Of a DNA stretch of 64,000 bases, positions 10,393 to 23,140 are shown one piece after another. The notes under the pieces are model-generated. The model did no database searches and was not told the origin of the DNA. It was given only the letters and a program-made list of their open reading frames with translations. Origin of the DNA: Zea mays (taxonomy: Eukaryota; Streptophyta; Magnoliopsida; Poales; Poaceae); the NCBI RefSeq assembly GCF_902167145.1, contig NC_050104.1, positions 106,713,849-106,777,848 on the forward strand, written 5' to 3'. The position numbers and the translations under genes were made by a program. Position 1 is the stretch's first letter; every line of letters begins with the position of its first letter.

Positions 10393-12789
10393 TCAGCCAC
10401 CTTCCGCCGGGGGCCCGGCCTTGTGGAAGTAGCGCCGAAGCATGACACACTCCTCAAGGGTGTGCTCGACGGGACCCTGATGATAGGGGCATGACTCCTT
10501 GAGCATTTTGTTGAACAGGTTGGCGCCTCCGGGAGGCTTCCGAGGGTTCCTGTGCTCGGCGGCGGCGACAAGGTCTGCGTCGACGGCGTCGCGTTTCGCT
10601 TGCGACTTCTTCTTGCCATTCTTCTTCGCGCCGCGCTGAGTGGACACCTCAGGGACGTCTTCCTGCTGGCGCCCCTGAGGCTGCTTGCCCTTCCGGAAGA
10701 TGGCCTCGACCGCCTCCTGGCCAGAGGCGAACTTGGTGGCGATGTCCATCAGCTCGCTCGCCCTAGTGGGAGTCTTGCGACCCAGCTTGCTCACCAGGTC
10801 GCGGCAAGTGGTGCCGGCGAGGAACGCACCGATGACATCTGAGTCGGTGATGTTGGGCAGCTCGGTGCGCTGTTTCGAAAATCACCGGATGTAGTCCCGC
10901 AGGGATTTTCCCGGCTGCTGGCGGCAGCTTCGGAGATCCCAGGAGTTCCTAGGGCGCATGTATGTGCCCTGGAAGTTGCCGGCGAAGGCTTTGGCCTGGT
11001 CGTCCCAGTTGGAGATCTGCGCAGGAGGCAGATGCTCCAGCCAGGCACGGGGGGCGTCAGAGAGGAACAGGGGGAGGTTGCGGATGATGAGCTTGTCATC
11101 GTCCGTTCCACCCAGCTGGCAGGCCAGCCGGTAGTCCGCGAGCCACAGTTCCGGCCTTGTTTCCCCCGAGTACTTGGTGATGGTAGTCGGGGTTCGGAAC
11201 CGGGTCGGGAACGGCGCCCGTCGTATGGCCTGGCTGAAAGCTTGCAGACCAGGTGGTTCGGGCGAGGGGCTCCGATCCTCCCCGCTGTCATAGCGTCCCC
11301 CATGCCTGGGGTGGTAGCCTCGGCGCACCTTCTCGTCGAGGTGGGCTCGACGGTCACGGTGGTGGTGCTCGTGGCCGAGGCGACCCGGGGCTGCAGGCGT
11401 TGCGTCCCGCGTGCGCCCGGTGTAGATCGAGGCTTCCCGCCTGAATCGGGAAGTCGCGGCACGATGCTCCGGGGGGTACCCCTGCCTTCGGGAGGCAGAG
11501 CTTTCGGCCCGTCGGACCGCGGCATCCTCCAGGAGATTCTTGAGTTCTCCCTGGATACGCCGCCCCTCGGTGGTGGATGGTTCCGGCATCGCTCGGAGTA
11601 GTATTGCTGCTGCAGCCAGGTTCTGGCCGACCCCACTGGAAGCCGGGGGCAGCCTTGCCTTGGCGTCGTCAGTGATGCGGTGCTGAACGTCCTGGGGCAG
11701 ACGACGCGCTTCTCCGGCTGATGCTCGGCCTGCCCACTCCTGCCCGATGTTCTGCCGGAGCTGCACAAGTTGTCCTGCTTCCTCGTCGAGCCTGGCCTGC
11801 ATCTCGCGGATTTGCTCGAGCTGTGCATCCTGACCCCCCGCAGGGACTGGGACCACAGCTAGCTCCTGAAGGATGTCAACGCGAGGCGCAGGCCTAGGGG
11901 GATCGCCGTCCTCCGGCATACCAAGATGGTTGCCTTCGTCGAGACCCCCTAGATCAACGTGGAAACATTCGCGACTTGGGCCACGGTCCTCGTCGCCAAG
12001 GCTGTGGCCACCATCGGAGCTATCGGAGAGGCAGTAGTCACATGCGGCCATGAAGTCCCGCATGGCACTGGGGTTATCGAGCCCGGAGAAATCCCAACCA
12101 TAGTCGGGCTCGTCATCTTCCTCGGAACCCGGGGGGCCGTAGGTTGAGACGGCCGTCAGTCGGTCCCAGGTTGACCACATGTGGTACCCCGGAAGGTTAA
12201 GATATGCCTTTACGAAAGCGTCCACCGAAGCGGGGTCGCTTGGTGGGTCGAAGCTGAATCTAAAAGGCACAGGGTGGAAAACGGACGGTACCTCTTGATC
12301 GACGGATGTTGACAGAGTCGCGTCGGGGACGGACTGCACCGTGATCTCAGGTACGAGGTTAATGCCCAGCAAGTCCTTCGCAAGCGTGCTGGCGTCATCC
12401 GTCTGCTTGGGGTTGGCGTGTTGCGGGGAAACGACGCTCGTCTTCGTCTCAGACGCGAGGTCAACGCCCGACGTGTCCCTCGCTGGGGCGCCGGCGTCGT
12501 CGACTCGCTCGACAGCCGACGAGGTGCCGCCTCCTGCTTGGCCATGGCTGCCCCGCCTCCTCCTCCTGCGATGGGGAAGGTGACGAGACTGGCCTGGATG
12601 CTGCTCTTCCGCCATGGAGGGAAGACGTCGTCGATTCTGCCGCCGGCGGGCGGGCTGACGGCCGCCATTGTCGTTGTCGCGCGGCGGAGGAAGGAGTACC
12701 ATGTCGTAGCTGCCGTCGAGGGACATGAACTCGAGACTCCCGAAACGGAGCAGCGTCCCGGGCTGGAGAGGTTGCTGGAGACTACCCAT
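10393..12789 (-). pseudogene. Tat gag (two stops)
   Basis: Structural protein of the retroelement particle. A 635-codon stretch (10882-12789) begins with an ATG 60 bp inside the 5' LTR and ends in the retrotransposon-gag core (TRPELWLADYRLACQLGG, FAGNFQGTYMRPRNSWDL). TGA at 10882-10884 interrupts it. The same frame resumes for 133 codons (10393-10794) with a CPYHQGPVEHTLEEC zinc-finger-like motif. The N-terminal half is charged and low-complexity, as in other Tat gags. Confidence 0.9.
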
Positions 12790-12829
12790 CTGGAGCTTGA
12801 CGGGAAGCTGTTCGTCAACACGCAGCAGG

Positions 12830-12847
12830 CCCCTACCAGGCGTGCCA
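12830..12847 (-). other. Primer binding site, left Tat element
   Basis: Two bases inside the 5' LTR the - strand reads TGGCACGCCTGGTAGGGG. It starts with TGG, the complement of a tRNA CCA tail. It matches the site of the second Tat element at 16 of 18 positions and is not the initiator-Met type. The tRNA identity was not determined; an Arg tRNA is a plausible guess for RIRE2-like elements. Confidence 0.7.
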
Positions 12848-12849
12848 AC

Positions 12850-14331
12850 TGTCGGCGTTTCGACCCCGGAGGGTCCCTGGACCGACGAGTAAATTGTCGC
12901 TGCGTGTCCCAGCCCAGATGGGTCGGCGCGAGATGGAACACAAGGGGAAAAGCCACGGCTCGTGTTATCCTGCGCCCAGGGCGGATGCGCTTGCAGTAGG
13001 GGGTTACAAGCGTTCGCGAGGGAGAGAGAGAGAGGGCATGTCCGTCAGCCCGTCCTCCCACGCGACCACCTTTTCGTACGAGGGCCCTGGACCTTCCTTT
13101 TATAGATGTAAGGAGAAGGCCCAGGTGTACAATGGGGGGTGTTGCAATGTGCTAACGTGTCTAGCAGAGAGGAGCCAGAGCCCTATGTACATGCCGATGT
13201 GGCTGTCGGAGAGGTGTTGCTGCCCTGTTCATGTGATGTCGTGGCCGTCGGAGGAGCACTTAAACCCTGTAGAAGTACAGCTGTCGGGGCTGTCGGATCC
13301 TTGCTGACGTCTCCTTGCTTCCGTAGGGGGCTGAGAATCGCCGTCGTCATGGAGCACGCGGGGTGCCATCATTACTTGTTTACCGGGGCGAGCCAGATGG
13401 GACGCCGGTCTTGTTCTCCGTAGCCTGAGCTAGCTAGGGGTAGGGTAATGATGTACCCCCTGCGGCGTGGTCGGTCTGAGCCCGAGGTCGGGCGAGGCGG
13501 TGACTCCTCCGAGGTCGAGGCTGAGTCCGAGCCCTGGGGTCGGGCGAGGCGGAGACCATCTTCCGAGGTCGAGGTGGAGTCCGAGCCCTGGGGTCGGGCG
13601 AGGCGGAGACCGTCTTCCGAGGTTGAGGTGGAGTCCGAGCCCTGGGGTCGGGCGAGGCGGAGACCGTCTTCCGAGGTCGAGGTGGAGTCCGAGCCCTGGG
13701 GTCGGGCGAGGCGGAGACCGTCTTCCGAGGTCAAGGTGGAGACCGAGCCCTGGGGTCGGGCGAGGCGGAGACTGTCTTACGAGGTCGAGGTGGAGTCCGA
13801 GCCCTGGGGTCGGGCGAGGCGGAGCTTCCTATGGCGCCTGGGGCTAGATTTGGCTGCTGTCAGCCTCACCCTGGCGGGTGGCACAGCAGTCGGAGCAGGG
13901 TAGGCGGCGCTGTTTCCCTGTCAGGTCAGTCAGTGGAGGGGCGAAATGACTGCGGTCACTTCGGCCCTGTCGAATGAGGAACGCGTGTCAGGATAAGGTG
14001 CCAGGCGATCCTTGCATTGAATGCTCCTGCGATACGGTCGGTTGGCGAGGCGATCTGGCCAAGGTTGCTTCTCCGCGAAGCCTGCCCGAGCTGGGCCTCG
14101 GGCGAGTCGAAGGTGCGCCCGTTGCTTGAGGAGGCCCTCGGGCGAGGCATGAATCCGCCTGGGTCTACTGTTCCTGCCCGAGGCTGGGCTTAGGCGAGGC
14201 GAGATCGTGTCCCTGGAGTGGACAGAGCTTTGACCTGTATTGCGCCCATCAGGCCTTTGCAGCTTGTGCTGATGGTGGTTACCAGCCGAGTTTAGGAGTC
14301 TTGGGGGTACCCCTAATTATGGTCCCCGACA
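12850..14331 (-). repeat. 5' LTR of the left Tat element
   Basis: Begins TGTCGGCG and ends CCCGACA on the + strand. The CTATAAAAGG TATA box on the - strand (13096-13105) is placed to start the genomic transcript towards lower coordinates. It carries the 54-bp tandem array at 13486-13821. Several percent divergent from the partner LTR. Confidence 0.95.
13096..13105 (-). promoter_or_regulatory. TATA box of the 5' LTR
   Basis: CTATAAAAGG on the - strand, also present in the 3' LTR at 989-998. It is the best core-promoter candidate for the element's genomic RNA. Confidence 0.6.
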
Positions 14332-16906
14332 CTGCCCAACTCCGACGACCCCGGAGCCACCCTAGCTCGCGCCCGCCTCAACTCCGGCGACCTCACCGCC
14401 GTGGAGAGGAGCGACGGCGCCCGCAACCGTCTGTTTCCATGGTCTGACCCCTCCTCCACGTCCGATTTTGATCAAACGGCTCGGACCGTGGGTACCGCTT
14501 CGCGCACGCACGCCTGACGCCCTGACCCACCTGTCAGCGTCACCGCAGCCGCTCATCCTTCCCGGTATGATTTCCCTCCGTCCGATTCAGATCGAACGGC
14601 TCGGACCTGCTCGGACCCCCCCCCCCCCCCCCCCGTCCGATCTTGATCAAACGACTCGGACCCCTGCAGCCGCCTGTCAGCGCCCCAGTCCTCTGGCGCT
14701 GGACCCGCTCGGTCAGCGCGCACTTCCCCTCTGTCACTGACACTCCCTGGCCCGCCTGTCAGCACTCGCCCGCCCGCACGCGCGCGTCCTCGGCCGCAGA
14801 TCTAATCTCGGCCGTCGATTTCTGATCCAACGGTTAGATTCACCCGATACCCCTTCGCGTGGCTGTTTTGCTTAAGAAACCCCCTGGTTTTAGGAAATCA
14901 ACCCGCCGTCCTCTGTTTTAGCGCATAGGTCCCTGGTTTGTTTTAATTAGACCCCTGGACCTTTATTTAGTCACAGAATTAGCCCTAATTTCATATTTTG
15001 AATTCCCAAACTTGTTTATTTCATATCTTTTGCATATGAACTCCAAATTTAGTGATTCAAATTACAAAATGTTCATAGAATTATTCTATGTTTAAATAAA
15101 ATGGTTTCACTTACTGTCTGCACGCTCTAATTTTTATGATTGAATATGAACTAATATAGATGTAGTTTTATTTATTTAATAAAATAAATAAAAGGAGAAC
15201 CCTAGAGATTTAACCATGTTTAAAATTGTGAGATTAATGATAGGTTCATCTCTGTTCTAAAGTATAGGTCACAATAAAATAAATTGATCTATGTTTATAT
15301 ACTTGTAAGTAACACTTAGGGAAATAATAATCAATTCTCAAATAAAGTTAATGTATGCCATAGTTTATGTTATACTTTGAATCCACTATCCTCTATGTAG
15401 TATTATGTCTTTTTAAGATGTGTTCCAATGTTTGTACACGTTTGGTGTGATGTTCATTTGTACTTTCCAAATGTATTGAATGCATGCTCGCTTTACTTAG
15501 ACAACGAGCAGCTCGTGGTTCCTGAGTGTGTTGCCGAAGATCCCTCTGAGTAGCAACCTGGTGAAGGCAAGTGTCCTCTGACCTATTATGTCCTACATAC
15601 TTTATAATTCATTGTCCCGCATTACTTTATGAAACCTAATGATTGACTAGTCTGTATTTACCTTACCCTTGTTTACCTTTTGGGTTATCATGGTTAGCAT
15701 GTTGCTATTGCCTTAACTTAATCAATGAACATGATGTGAACATTCATGATACGATACTGTTATCCTGAATTTGTGAATGATTTTGTGTTACCTTAGGGGA
15801 CTCAAGCCTTTTTCCTGAGTACCTCTCCGTAAGGACCTGTTCGTGGAGTGACCACCCGGGATAACAGTGCAACCATGAGGGTGGAATGGGATGCCCTTAG
15901 CTGATTAATTAGATGAACCTGGGGGTGTAGTTGGCTTTGTCGGAGGGCCGTCAATGGGGGCCGAGGCGTAGTGCTCGCTCTGCCAAGGTTGGGGTGCAGA
16001 GGTTCATTCGATTTGGTTTTTGTTAGTCACACACCTTGGGGAGGTGTACTGCGTTTGTACGACTGGCGAAACCTAACGAGCAGCTATGCACCAGGGGAGT
16101 CTTTGTAAAGGCTACGTAGTGAAACCTTGCCGACTCACCTTGGTAGTGTTTGAGGGTTTGATCGACCCGAGGCATAAAGGGACCACGACTTGTGGGTAAA
16201 GTGTACAACCTCTGTAGAGTGTTAAAAACTGGTATATCAGCCGAGCTCACGGTTAAGAGCAGCCTTGGGGTCCTCTTTGATTAGAAGAACTTTGGATACT
16301 TTTATGATGATGATTAATAATGATGTTATAAAATTTGATCTCTGGTATTTCCTCTTTTGAGGAGGTACTTTTGGGTAATAACTAGGTTTATTACTAAAAG
16401 TTGGCTCTATTAATAATAATAAATATTTGACAAACTTAAAAGCAACTACTTGCCCTCAAACTCCATATACAGCTAGTCCACTTTAGCCAAACGGGACATT
16501 TGTTGAGTACGTTGATGTGACCCTTGTTTTGCACACCACCCCACCCCAGGTTGTCCCCACTGTTCTCAGTGCTCAGGAGGTGAAGCTGGCAACATGGATG
16601 ACTTCGAGGAGTTCTAGGAATATGACGAGTTCTAGTTCTTTTTTAGTGGCAAACCCCCAGTCAGCTGCCTGTGTAGGCTTAGCATCTACGTTTCGTATTT
16701 CCGCACTTTGATAATTATGTTGAACAATGGTTATGTATTAGACTATGTGGATGTCTTGGACATCTTGATGTAATAAAGTACCTTTCCGCTATTATTTCGA
16801 GCATTGTGTGATGATGTCCAATTATGTAATCGCTGTGTACGTGAGTTTCTGATCCTGGCACGTACATGGTTCGCATTTGGTTTGCCTTCCAAAACCGAGT
16901 GTGACA
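14332..16906 (+). repeat. Chromovirus-type LTR, right part (3' LTR or solo LTR)
   Basis: Continues the LTR broken at 741. It ends at 16906 with CCGAGTGTGACA, matching the - strand end CCGGGTGTGACA of the LTR at 30179-33347. Extended similarity (such as 15780-16250 and 16540-16800 against the reverse complement of 30310-31300) shows that the two LTRs are related families in opposite orientation. No primer binding site follows 16906, so this is a 3' or solo LTR. Contains a C-run of about 18 near 14618-14635. Confidence 0.75.
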
Positions 16907-17015
16907 AGTTGCATCTCACTGTAGTTAACTTTTGTATTATTTATTTGCAAATGACATGAAAGTTTACTATTTTATGCTATATACAATTTTTTCCATGGAA
17001 CAACCTGTGCTTGAA

Positions 17016-18962
17016 TTTTTTTTATCGAACGCGCAGGAGAACTGCGCATCTTATATATTAGAGAGGAATAAAAACCTTACAAAAAGGAGATGTTGCTGAG
17101 CAAGTCTCCCAAGGACCCTACATAAACCCGAAGGGAATTACAAACTGGTACCGTAACTTGACCCGGCCTCGCCCAGAGCTGCAACTAAGCCAAGTCTCTC
17201 AAGCTCCTTAGCTCCTGCTATTGCCCTGCTAACACACTCATCTGAGAAACATCTAAAAATTCTAGGTAAGGATGGAGACTCCCCATGAAACACTGCTATG
17301 TTTCTCTGAAGCCATAGGCACCAAGCTCCCAGGATGATCAAAGAGTTAAGCCCCTTTTCCTGGTCTTGATAACCCTTAGGCTCACCTTTCCCCACCAGTC
17401 TGCAAAAGACTCCTCATCAGCTACCGGAGTGAGGTGCCCCAAGCCAAAAAACAGCAAGAACTTTGTGCCAAAATTGCTAGGCAAAAATGCACGCAGTAAG
17501 GAGGTGTTGAATTGTCTCTTGGGCTTGATCACACATGGGGCATACATCTGGGTGTGGCATCCCCCTCTTCTGCAACCTGTCAGCTGTCTAGCACTTGTTC
17601 CTTATCGCCAACCAAAGGAAAAACTTACATTTAGGAGGGGCCCAGGTCTTCCATAATCTCTCCCATGGCTCAAAAACAGTAGAGCCGAAGAATAAGACAT
17701 TGTAACAGGATTTAGAAGAAAACAGCCTCGATGCCTCATGTCTCAAAACATGGTGGTCTTCCTCCTGAGAAAGCTGCACCTCACCTAAAGCATCCCATAA
17801 GAGAAGAAATTGTTGAATTCCAACCAAAGAAAGGGGGGTTAATATTAGCTATCCATTGCATGTTCTCAAGGGCCCGTTCCACTGTCATAGAGGTAAGAGC
17901 TCTTTTATCAACCTTGGACACCACTTCTGGAGCAAGATCTCTGATGGAGCATCCATTTAGCCATTTATCTATCTAGAAAAAGGTATTAGAGCCATTTCCC
18001 ACATGAGAAATTAGAGAGGATGCAAAAAGGTCTTTGACATGCTGCTGAATGGGGATATTCAAGCCATGCCAAGGTCTGCTCCGATCTGTTTTTTGTAGCC
18101 ATAGCCATTTGGTTTGAAGGGCCCAACACATATGTTGTAAATTAGGAATCCCAAGCCCTCCAAGCTTTAAGGGTCTTGTGACTTTATCCCAGGCCACAAG
18201 GCGGCTTCCTCCATTCACCTCCTTTCTCCCTCTCCACACAAATCCTTTTCTGACTCTATCAATTTTTTTAATCACCCACTTAGGGATGTTCATGGCAATG
18301 AAGAGATAAACTGGGATGGCTGAAAGCACAAAGCGTACAAGGGTTGTCCTTCCAGCAAGGTTGAGGAGCCTAGCTTTCCAATTAGGCAGTCTATCTGCAA
18401 TCTTGTCAACCCAATTCATCAATATATTCCTGTTAAGCTTCTTATTTGAAATAGGCAGCCCCAAATAAGTGCAAGGAAAGGAAGAAGGGGAGCATTGCAG
18501 AATGTTACACCCTTCATGTAGCAATTCATCTTCACATCTTATTGGGATGGCACAACTCTTGTGCAAATTAGTTACTATGTCTGAAGCTTCCCCAAAACAG
18601 TCATGAATGAGCTTGACACAGTTTAGCTCCTCCTCTCTAAGCTTGACAAACAAGACTACATCATCTGTATACAGAGATAATCTAGTCTTCACAATGGCAC
18701 CTTCCAGACTAGACAACAATTCCTTCTCTTCTACCACTCTGAAAAGGCTGCTGAGGACATCCATCACCAGGACAAAGAGCATTAGGGAGAGGGGGTCCCC
18801 TTGCCTTAAACCTTTGCGATGTCTGATCTGGTCACCTGGAAACCCATTTAAGCCAAACCGGATAGCTCCATGCATTTTTAATCCAGCATATTTGTATCTT
18901 GTACTTGCCAAAATGGAAATGTTTAAGTGTTTGACAAACTTGGTAATCTGATTTTTTTTTTT
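17016..18962 (-). mobile_element. L1-type LINE fragment 1 (5' truncated)
   Basis: The + strand T-run at 17016-17023 marks the poly(A) end, so the element reads leftwards. Reverse transcriptase motifs lie in 17973-18995: GLRQGDPLSLMLF, SLYTDDVVLF (usual YADD changed to YTDD) and PCTYLGLPIS. The C-terminal zinc-binding RT-associated domain follows in pieces (17338-17827, FFLWLAIRNKC). It is broken between RT and the C-terminal domain. The A-rich - strand end near 18950-18963 marks a truncation or junction. Confidence 0.85.
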
Positions 18963-19069
18963 GCTACAGGCACCATTTCCATGCACTCGTTGCACCTTGT
19001 AAACCAGTGTAACAAATAGCTGGCTATGACATTTAGCAGCAGGGTTCCTCTAAGGCTAAGACCTGGCTA

Positions 19070-20580
19070 TTTTTTTTAAAAGAAAGGGGTTTCCCCCCTA
19101 TTTCATTAGGAAATAGGAACAAAGTTCGAAACATGGTCTGGAATCCAACTTATTACATGACTTAGAGCCAGCAGACAAAAGACAAGCAGATCTAAAGAAC
19201 ATTTCTAGAAATACATCTGAAGAGGGAATCTAGCATCACAAAGCTAAAGGACGGCCATACTAAGTCATATCACTAGAAAAAGACACCGATCAAGCAACAA
19301 CACAACTAGCTAACTAGCCGAGTCGAAACCAACATATCATGCTGGGAGGAAACATGGTTTCTAATGAGCAACGCCTCCCGCCCACACCATTATTGCATGA
19401 TACGTCTGTCCACAGGCGCCCAGCCAAAATCTCTCTTGAAGATCTCTTTAGCAATTCTTCGGATTAGCGAACTTCCTTCCTCCAGTTTCCTTTGTGTTGA
19501 ATTTTTCTGAAGAATAGTCCAGGAGTCCAACCAAAAACAACACATAAGGAAAACGTTAGAGGCATTGACAGGGTTTTTTCTATTGAAACAGCAATCATTT
19601 CTGATTCTTCAAAGAGTCCAAAGAATAGCACCGCAACCAATTGTAATTAAATTCCTTTCATTCTTTTTGAAACCACATAGCCATTCTCCAAACATCTCAT
19701 TTGAGTTATTGGGCAGGGTTAAGAAATTTAGGACCATATGAATCACTCTCCAGGTGAAGTGTCCACCTGACAATCATAAAAATGTGTCTTGTTGATTCCA
19801 GACATCCACACGAAGAGCAGTTTGTGTTGCCCTGCCACTTTCTTTTTCCCAAGTTTTCTTTGGATAGGATTCTGTCCTTCAAGACAAGCCACAAAAACAC
19901 TTTCATCCTCTGTGGGATCTTGGCTTTCCAAATAAACCAATAAGGGATTTTATTCAGACTGCTGCTGTACTTATTGTACATGGATTTCACTGAAAACCCT
20001 TTTTTGTCAAGTGGCCATTTAGATTTATCCTCTCTGTCTGAAAGACAGTAGGATTCACAAATTTTTTTCAATGTTTCCAGATTATTTTCTCCCTCTCCAA
20101 AAAGCCTTCTTCTGAAGTTAAAGAGATACCTCTCAAAATCAGGACTGAACTAACACTTATCTTCTTGTTTAGAGATAATTCAAACAGTTTCTTAAAATTT
20201 TCAGATAAAAGGGAATCACCACACCATTTATCACACCAAAATCTGGTGTTCAAACCATTACCAGTCATTCTTCTCCTGTTGTTACAGAAGAAATCTTTGA
20301 TATCAATAATGTCTCCAGAACTGGGAATCCCCTGTTTTTTTAAAAAAAAAACATCAAGGTTTCCTTTTGTTGTATTTTTTTACGATTGTTTGCCACAAGT
20401 CGTCACCATTCTCAAGCTTCCAAAGCCATTTGGTGAGGAGGCTAATATTCATACATCTAAGGTTTAGAATTCCCAAACCACCTTGATTTTTTGGAGTACA
20501 CACCGTGTCCCAGTTAACAAGGTGGTATTTCCTGGAATTACTACCACCATTCCACAATAATCTTCTCCTATAACTATCCA
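19070..20580 (-). mobile_element. L1-type LINE fragment 2
   Basis: T-run 19070-19077 on the + strand is the 3' end. Coding pieces correspond to the LINE C-terminus: GGLGILNLRCMNISLLTKWLW (20354-20581) and the zinc-binding RT domain (19706-20071, MKVFLWLVLKDRIL and CSSCGCLESTRHIF). It has stops and frameshifts. It ends abruptly at the poly(T) end of the next LINE, so it is either 5' truncated or interrupted by it. Confidence 0.8.
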
Positions 20581-22345
20581 TTTTTTCTCCAAAGCGCAGG
20601 GGAACTGTGCCTTAAATATATTAAGAAGATGAGAAAAAGGTATATAGAAGACCAGAGGTTACAACATTGAACTCCTTACGGAGGCCAGCAACGCACATAA
20701 GTGAAAGAATCCATGGAAACCGGACTAAAAAACTACTAAAGAAGAAACAGGGGGGTTCAGTCATCAGACAAAGGAGCTACCAAGAAGGAGAGACCCTTGG
20801 CCCCAGCTAATTCCCAAAGTCATCTCTCATTGTCAGCCTGCCGAAGGATAGAGGGGAGACTGGGAGTCTGACCATCAAACACACATCTGTTGCGGTGATT
20901 CTAGACCATCCAGGCCCCCAAAGAGATCAGAGAGCTCAAACCTTTCTTGACCATTCCTTCAACTGTTTCAGAAGATGTCTCCCACCAGTCCAGGAAGGAT
21001 GTCAGGCCCAACTGGGGAGCAAAGTTATCCAACCCAAACTTTCTGAGCAGATTATACCAGAAAATCCTTGCAAACACACATGAGACCAGCAGGTGATTAA
21101 TAGATTCAGGTTCTTGGTCACATAATGGACAACTGCTTGGATGAGTGAGCCCCCTCTTTGCCAATCTGTCAGCAGTCTAGCACCTGTTATGGGCCACCAG
21201 CCAGAGGAAGAAATGACATTTTGATGGAGCCCAAGTTTTCTAGACCCTCTTATAGTGGCCAAATGTGCAGGATCCCAGGAAGAGACCCTTGTAAGCTGCT
21301 TTCGCCAAATACTTTCCATCTCGAGCTACACTAAAGATATGTCTGTCTTCAATGAGAGGGTGCAGCTCAATTTTGGAGAGATAGTCCCAGAGCTTTAAGT
21401 AATCTGCCAAAACTCCAATAGTAAGACCACCTCTAATGTCAGATATCCATCTTCTGTTTAACAAGGCCTCATGAATTGTTCTACTTTTTGTTATCTTCTT
21501 TGGGATTATAGAGTATAGTCTAGGGGCAATGGTCGAGATGCTTTTACTCTGCAGCCAATTATCAAACCAGAAAAGGGTACTATACCCATTTCCCACCTCC
21601 GAGACAAGGACCTTACTAAAGAACTCTCTGGCTTTACTTGGAACCTGAATAGGAAGCCATGTCCAAGGTCTTCTAGAGTCGGTTTTTTGAAGCCACAGCC
21701 ATCGCATCCGGAGGGCCCATCCAAGCTCTGGGAGGCTTGATATTCCCAGACCTCCAAGCTGAAGAGGACGACACACCTTGCCCCAAGCCACCAAACAGTG
21801 CCCCCTTTAGCTTCCTTTCTTCCTCTCCAAAGAAATCCCTTTCTTATTTTATCAATAGCATCAAGGGCCCAATGGGGTATATAAATTGCCATTGCAAGAT
21901 ACACAGTCATACCTGTAAGAACATGTTGCACTAGGATTCTCCTGCCTGCTCTGGTCATCAAATCAGCTTTCCAATTAGGAAGTTGGTCAGCAAATCTATC
22001 AACATATGGCTGAAACTGCTGCTTGGATAGCTTGTGCAAGGATAGAGGAAGCCCCAAGTATTTGCAAGGAAAAGCTGCAATTTCACACGGTAGCAAGCTT
22101 TGGACTTCCAATAGAGTTTCCTCTGAGCACTGTATGAGGCCCATATCTTGAGCTTTTTCTACCAGACAGGCCAACCCATCAGCTGTTATATCAAACAATA
22201 GAGGAGATAAGAGGTCCCCTTGCCGAACACCTTTATAAGTAGGAAAAAAGTGATAGTCATGTCATTTGTTATTGAAAAGGAAATATGACCTTGGGTTATT
22301 TCTAAGCGTGTTGGTGATTACCTGCTCAACACACCACCATGAACT
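20581..22345 (-). mobile_element. L1-type LINE fragment 3
   Basis: Starts with a T-run (20581-20586) followed by AAAGCGCAGGGGAACTG, similar to the 3' end of fragment 1 (GAACGCGCAGGAGAACTG), so the two are the same family. RT pieces include KGVRQGDLLSPLLFDI near 22190-22235, FPCKYLGLPLSLHKL and the zinc-binding domain (20901-21319). The RT active-site region is missing or damaged. Coding similarity fades near 22345, at the border with an unrelated fragment. Confidence 0.8.
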
Positions 22346-22924
22346 AACCATTTTGATTTGAGAATGAGCACATGTTGTAATCAAGCAAATTGAAGATGTC
22401 AAGTCTAAAAGAGCATAAGCATGGATCTAAATATACAACTATATGAGATATGGTATAAGTGTGGGAGAAAATCACTTTTTGGACTTGAGGTTGCACATAT
22501 TCCAAAACCCTGTGAAAAGATGAGAAAAAGGTATGATTCTATCACTTAGTCAATTGTTTAGGTGCTAATTATATTGTCTAAGCGATAGGGATCACCTCAA
22601 GTCAAGCTAAAAGGAGCCAAAGAAGTTTGGCACAAAAGAGGTGAAGTTGGGCTGTTCTAGGCAGCACCAAACAGTACGGCACCACTTACATGACAGTCCG
22701 ATGACTGTATGGCCAAAGTGGCTGCTCTTGGGTTCGGCCAGGCCCCCTCGGCTATAATTCGCCGGACGGTTCGCGCAGAGCGCCGGACAGGACAGTCCGG
22801 TGTGATAGTCAGCCAACGACTATCAGCACGTCAGCAGACTCCAACGGTCAGATGGTGCACCAGACAGTCCGGTGTCCCCCACCGGACAGTTTGGTGCCCA
22901 TCTGAAAATGAAATTGGCTAATCA
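22346..22924. repeat. Copia-LTR-like fragment with CCGGAC/GTCCGG palindromes
   Basis: Non-coding. It contains repeated GGACAGTCCGG-type palindromes (22785-22900), in the style of maize Ji/Opie (Sirevirus) LTRs, and sits between two pieces of LINE coding sequence, so it probably inserted there. Neither terminal CA/TG boundaries nor a TSD could be defined. The family name is a recollection of motif style only. Confidence 0.4.
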
Positions 22925-23140
22925 GTGAGAAATTATTTCTGTTATTGGACCAAGTGTAAAGTCTATCTGTGAGATCTAGCTCAATCAAACCATTTAGTTC
23001 TGTGATTGAATTAAAAAGAGCACTCCATCTATTTGAAGTTCCAGGATATGTTTATCTTCCATTTTCCTCAGAATGTTGAAATCACCACGAAAAAGAATAC
23101 GGCCTTTGCATCTAGAACAGGTCTCTGAGAAATCACTCAG
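22925..23140 (-). pseudogene. LINE endonuclease-domain remnant
   Basis: The - strand reads RGDFNILRKMEDKHI and, after a frameshift, LTDRLYTWSNNRN. These are the GDFN and TWSNNR hallmarks of the L1 apurinic-endonuclease domain. It lies upstream (in the reading direction) of LINE fragment 3 and may be its displaced 5' part. Far too short to be functional. Confidence 0.75.

Larger units (their letters stand above)
742..14331 (-). mobile_element. Tat-clade Ty3/gypsy LTR retrotransposon, complete but decayed (13.6 kb)
   Basis: Two LTRs of 1483 and 1482 bp (742-2224 and 12850-14331) bound the element, with a perfect 5-bp TSD CTGCC at 737-741 and 14332-14336. Reading on the - strand the order is 5' LTR, primer binding site, gag, protease, RT, RNase H, a second archaeal-type RNase H, integrase, a 4-kb spacer, polypurine tract, 3' LTR. 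The dual RNase H and long 3' spacer are hallmarks of the Tat clade (RIRE2, Grande and Ogre relatives). At least five in-frame stops and more than one frameshift interrupt gag-pol, so it is not autonomous. The LTRs differ at roughly ten sites in the first ~220 bp, older than the other two complete elements here. Confidence 0.95.

Noticed and set aside
14332..16906. Possible 5' LTR of a new element starting here
   Set aside because: No primer binding site or gag follows 16906, so it is a 3' or solo LTR.
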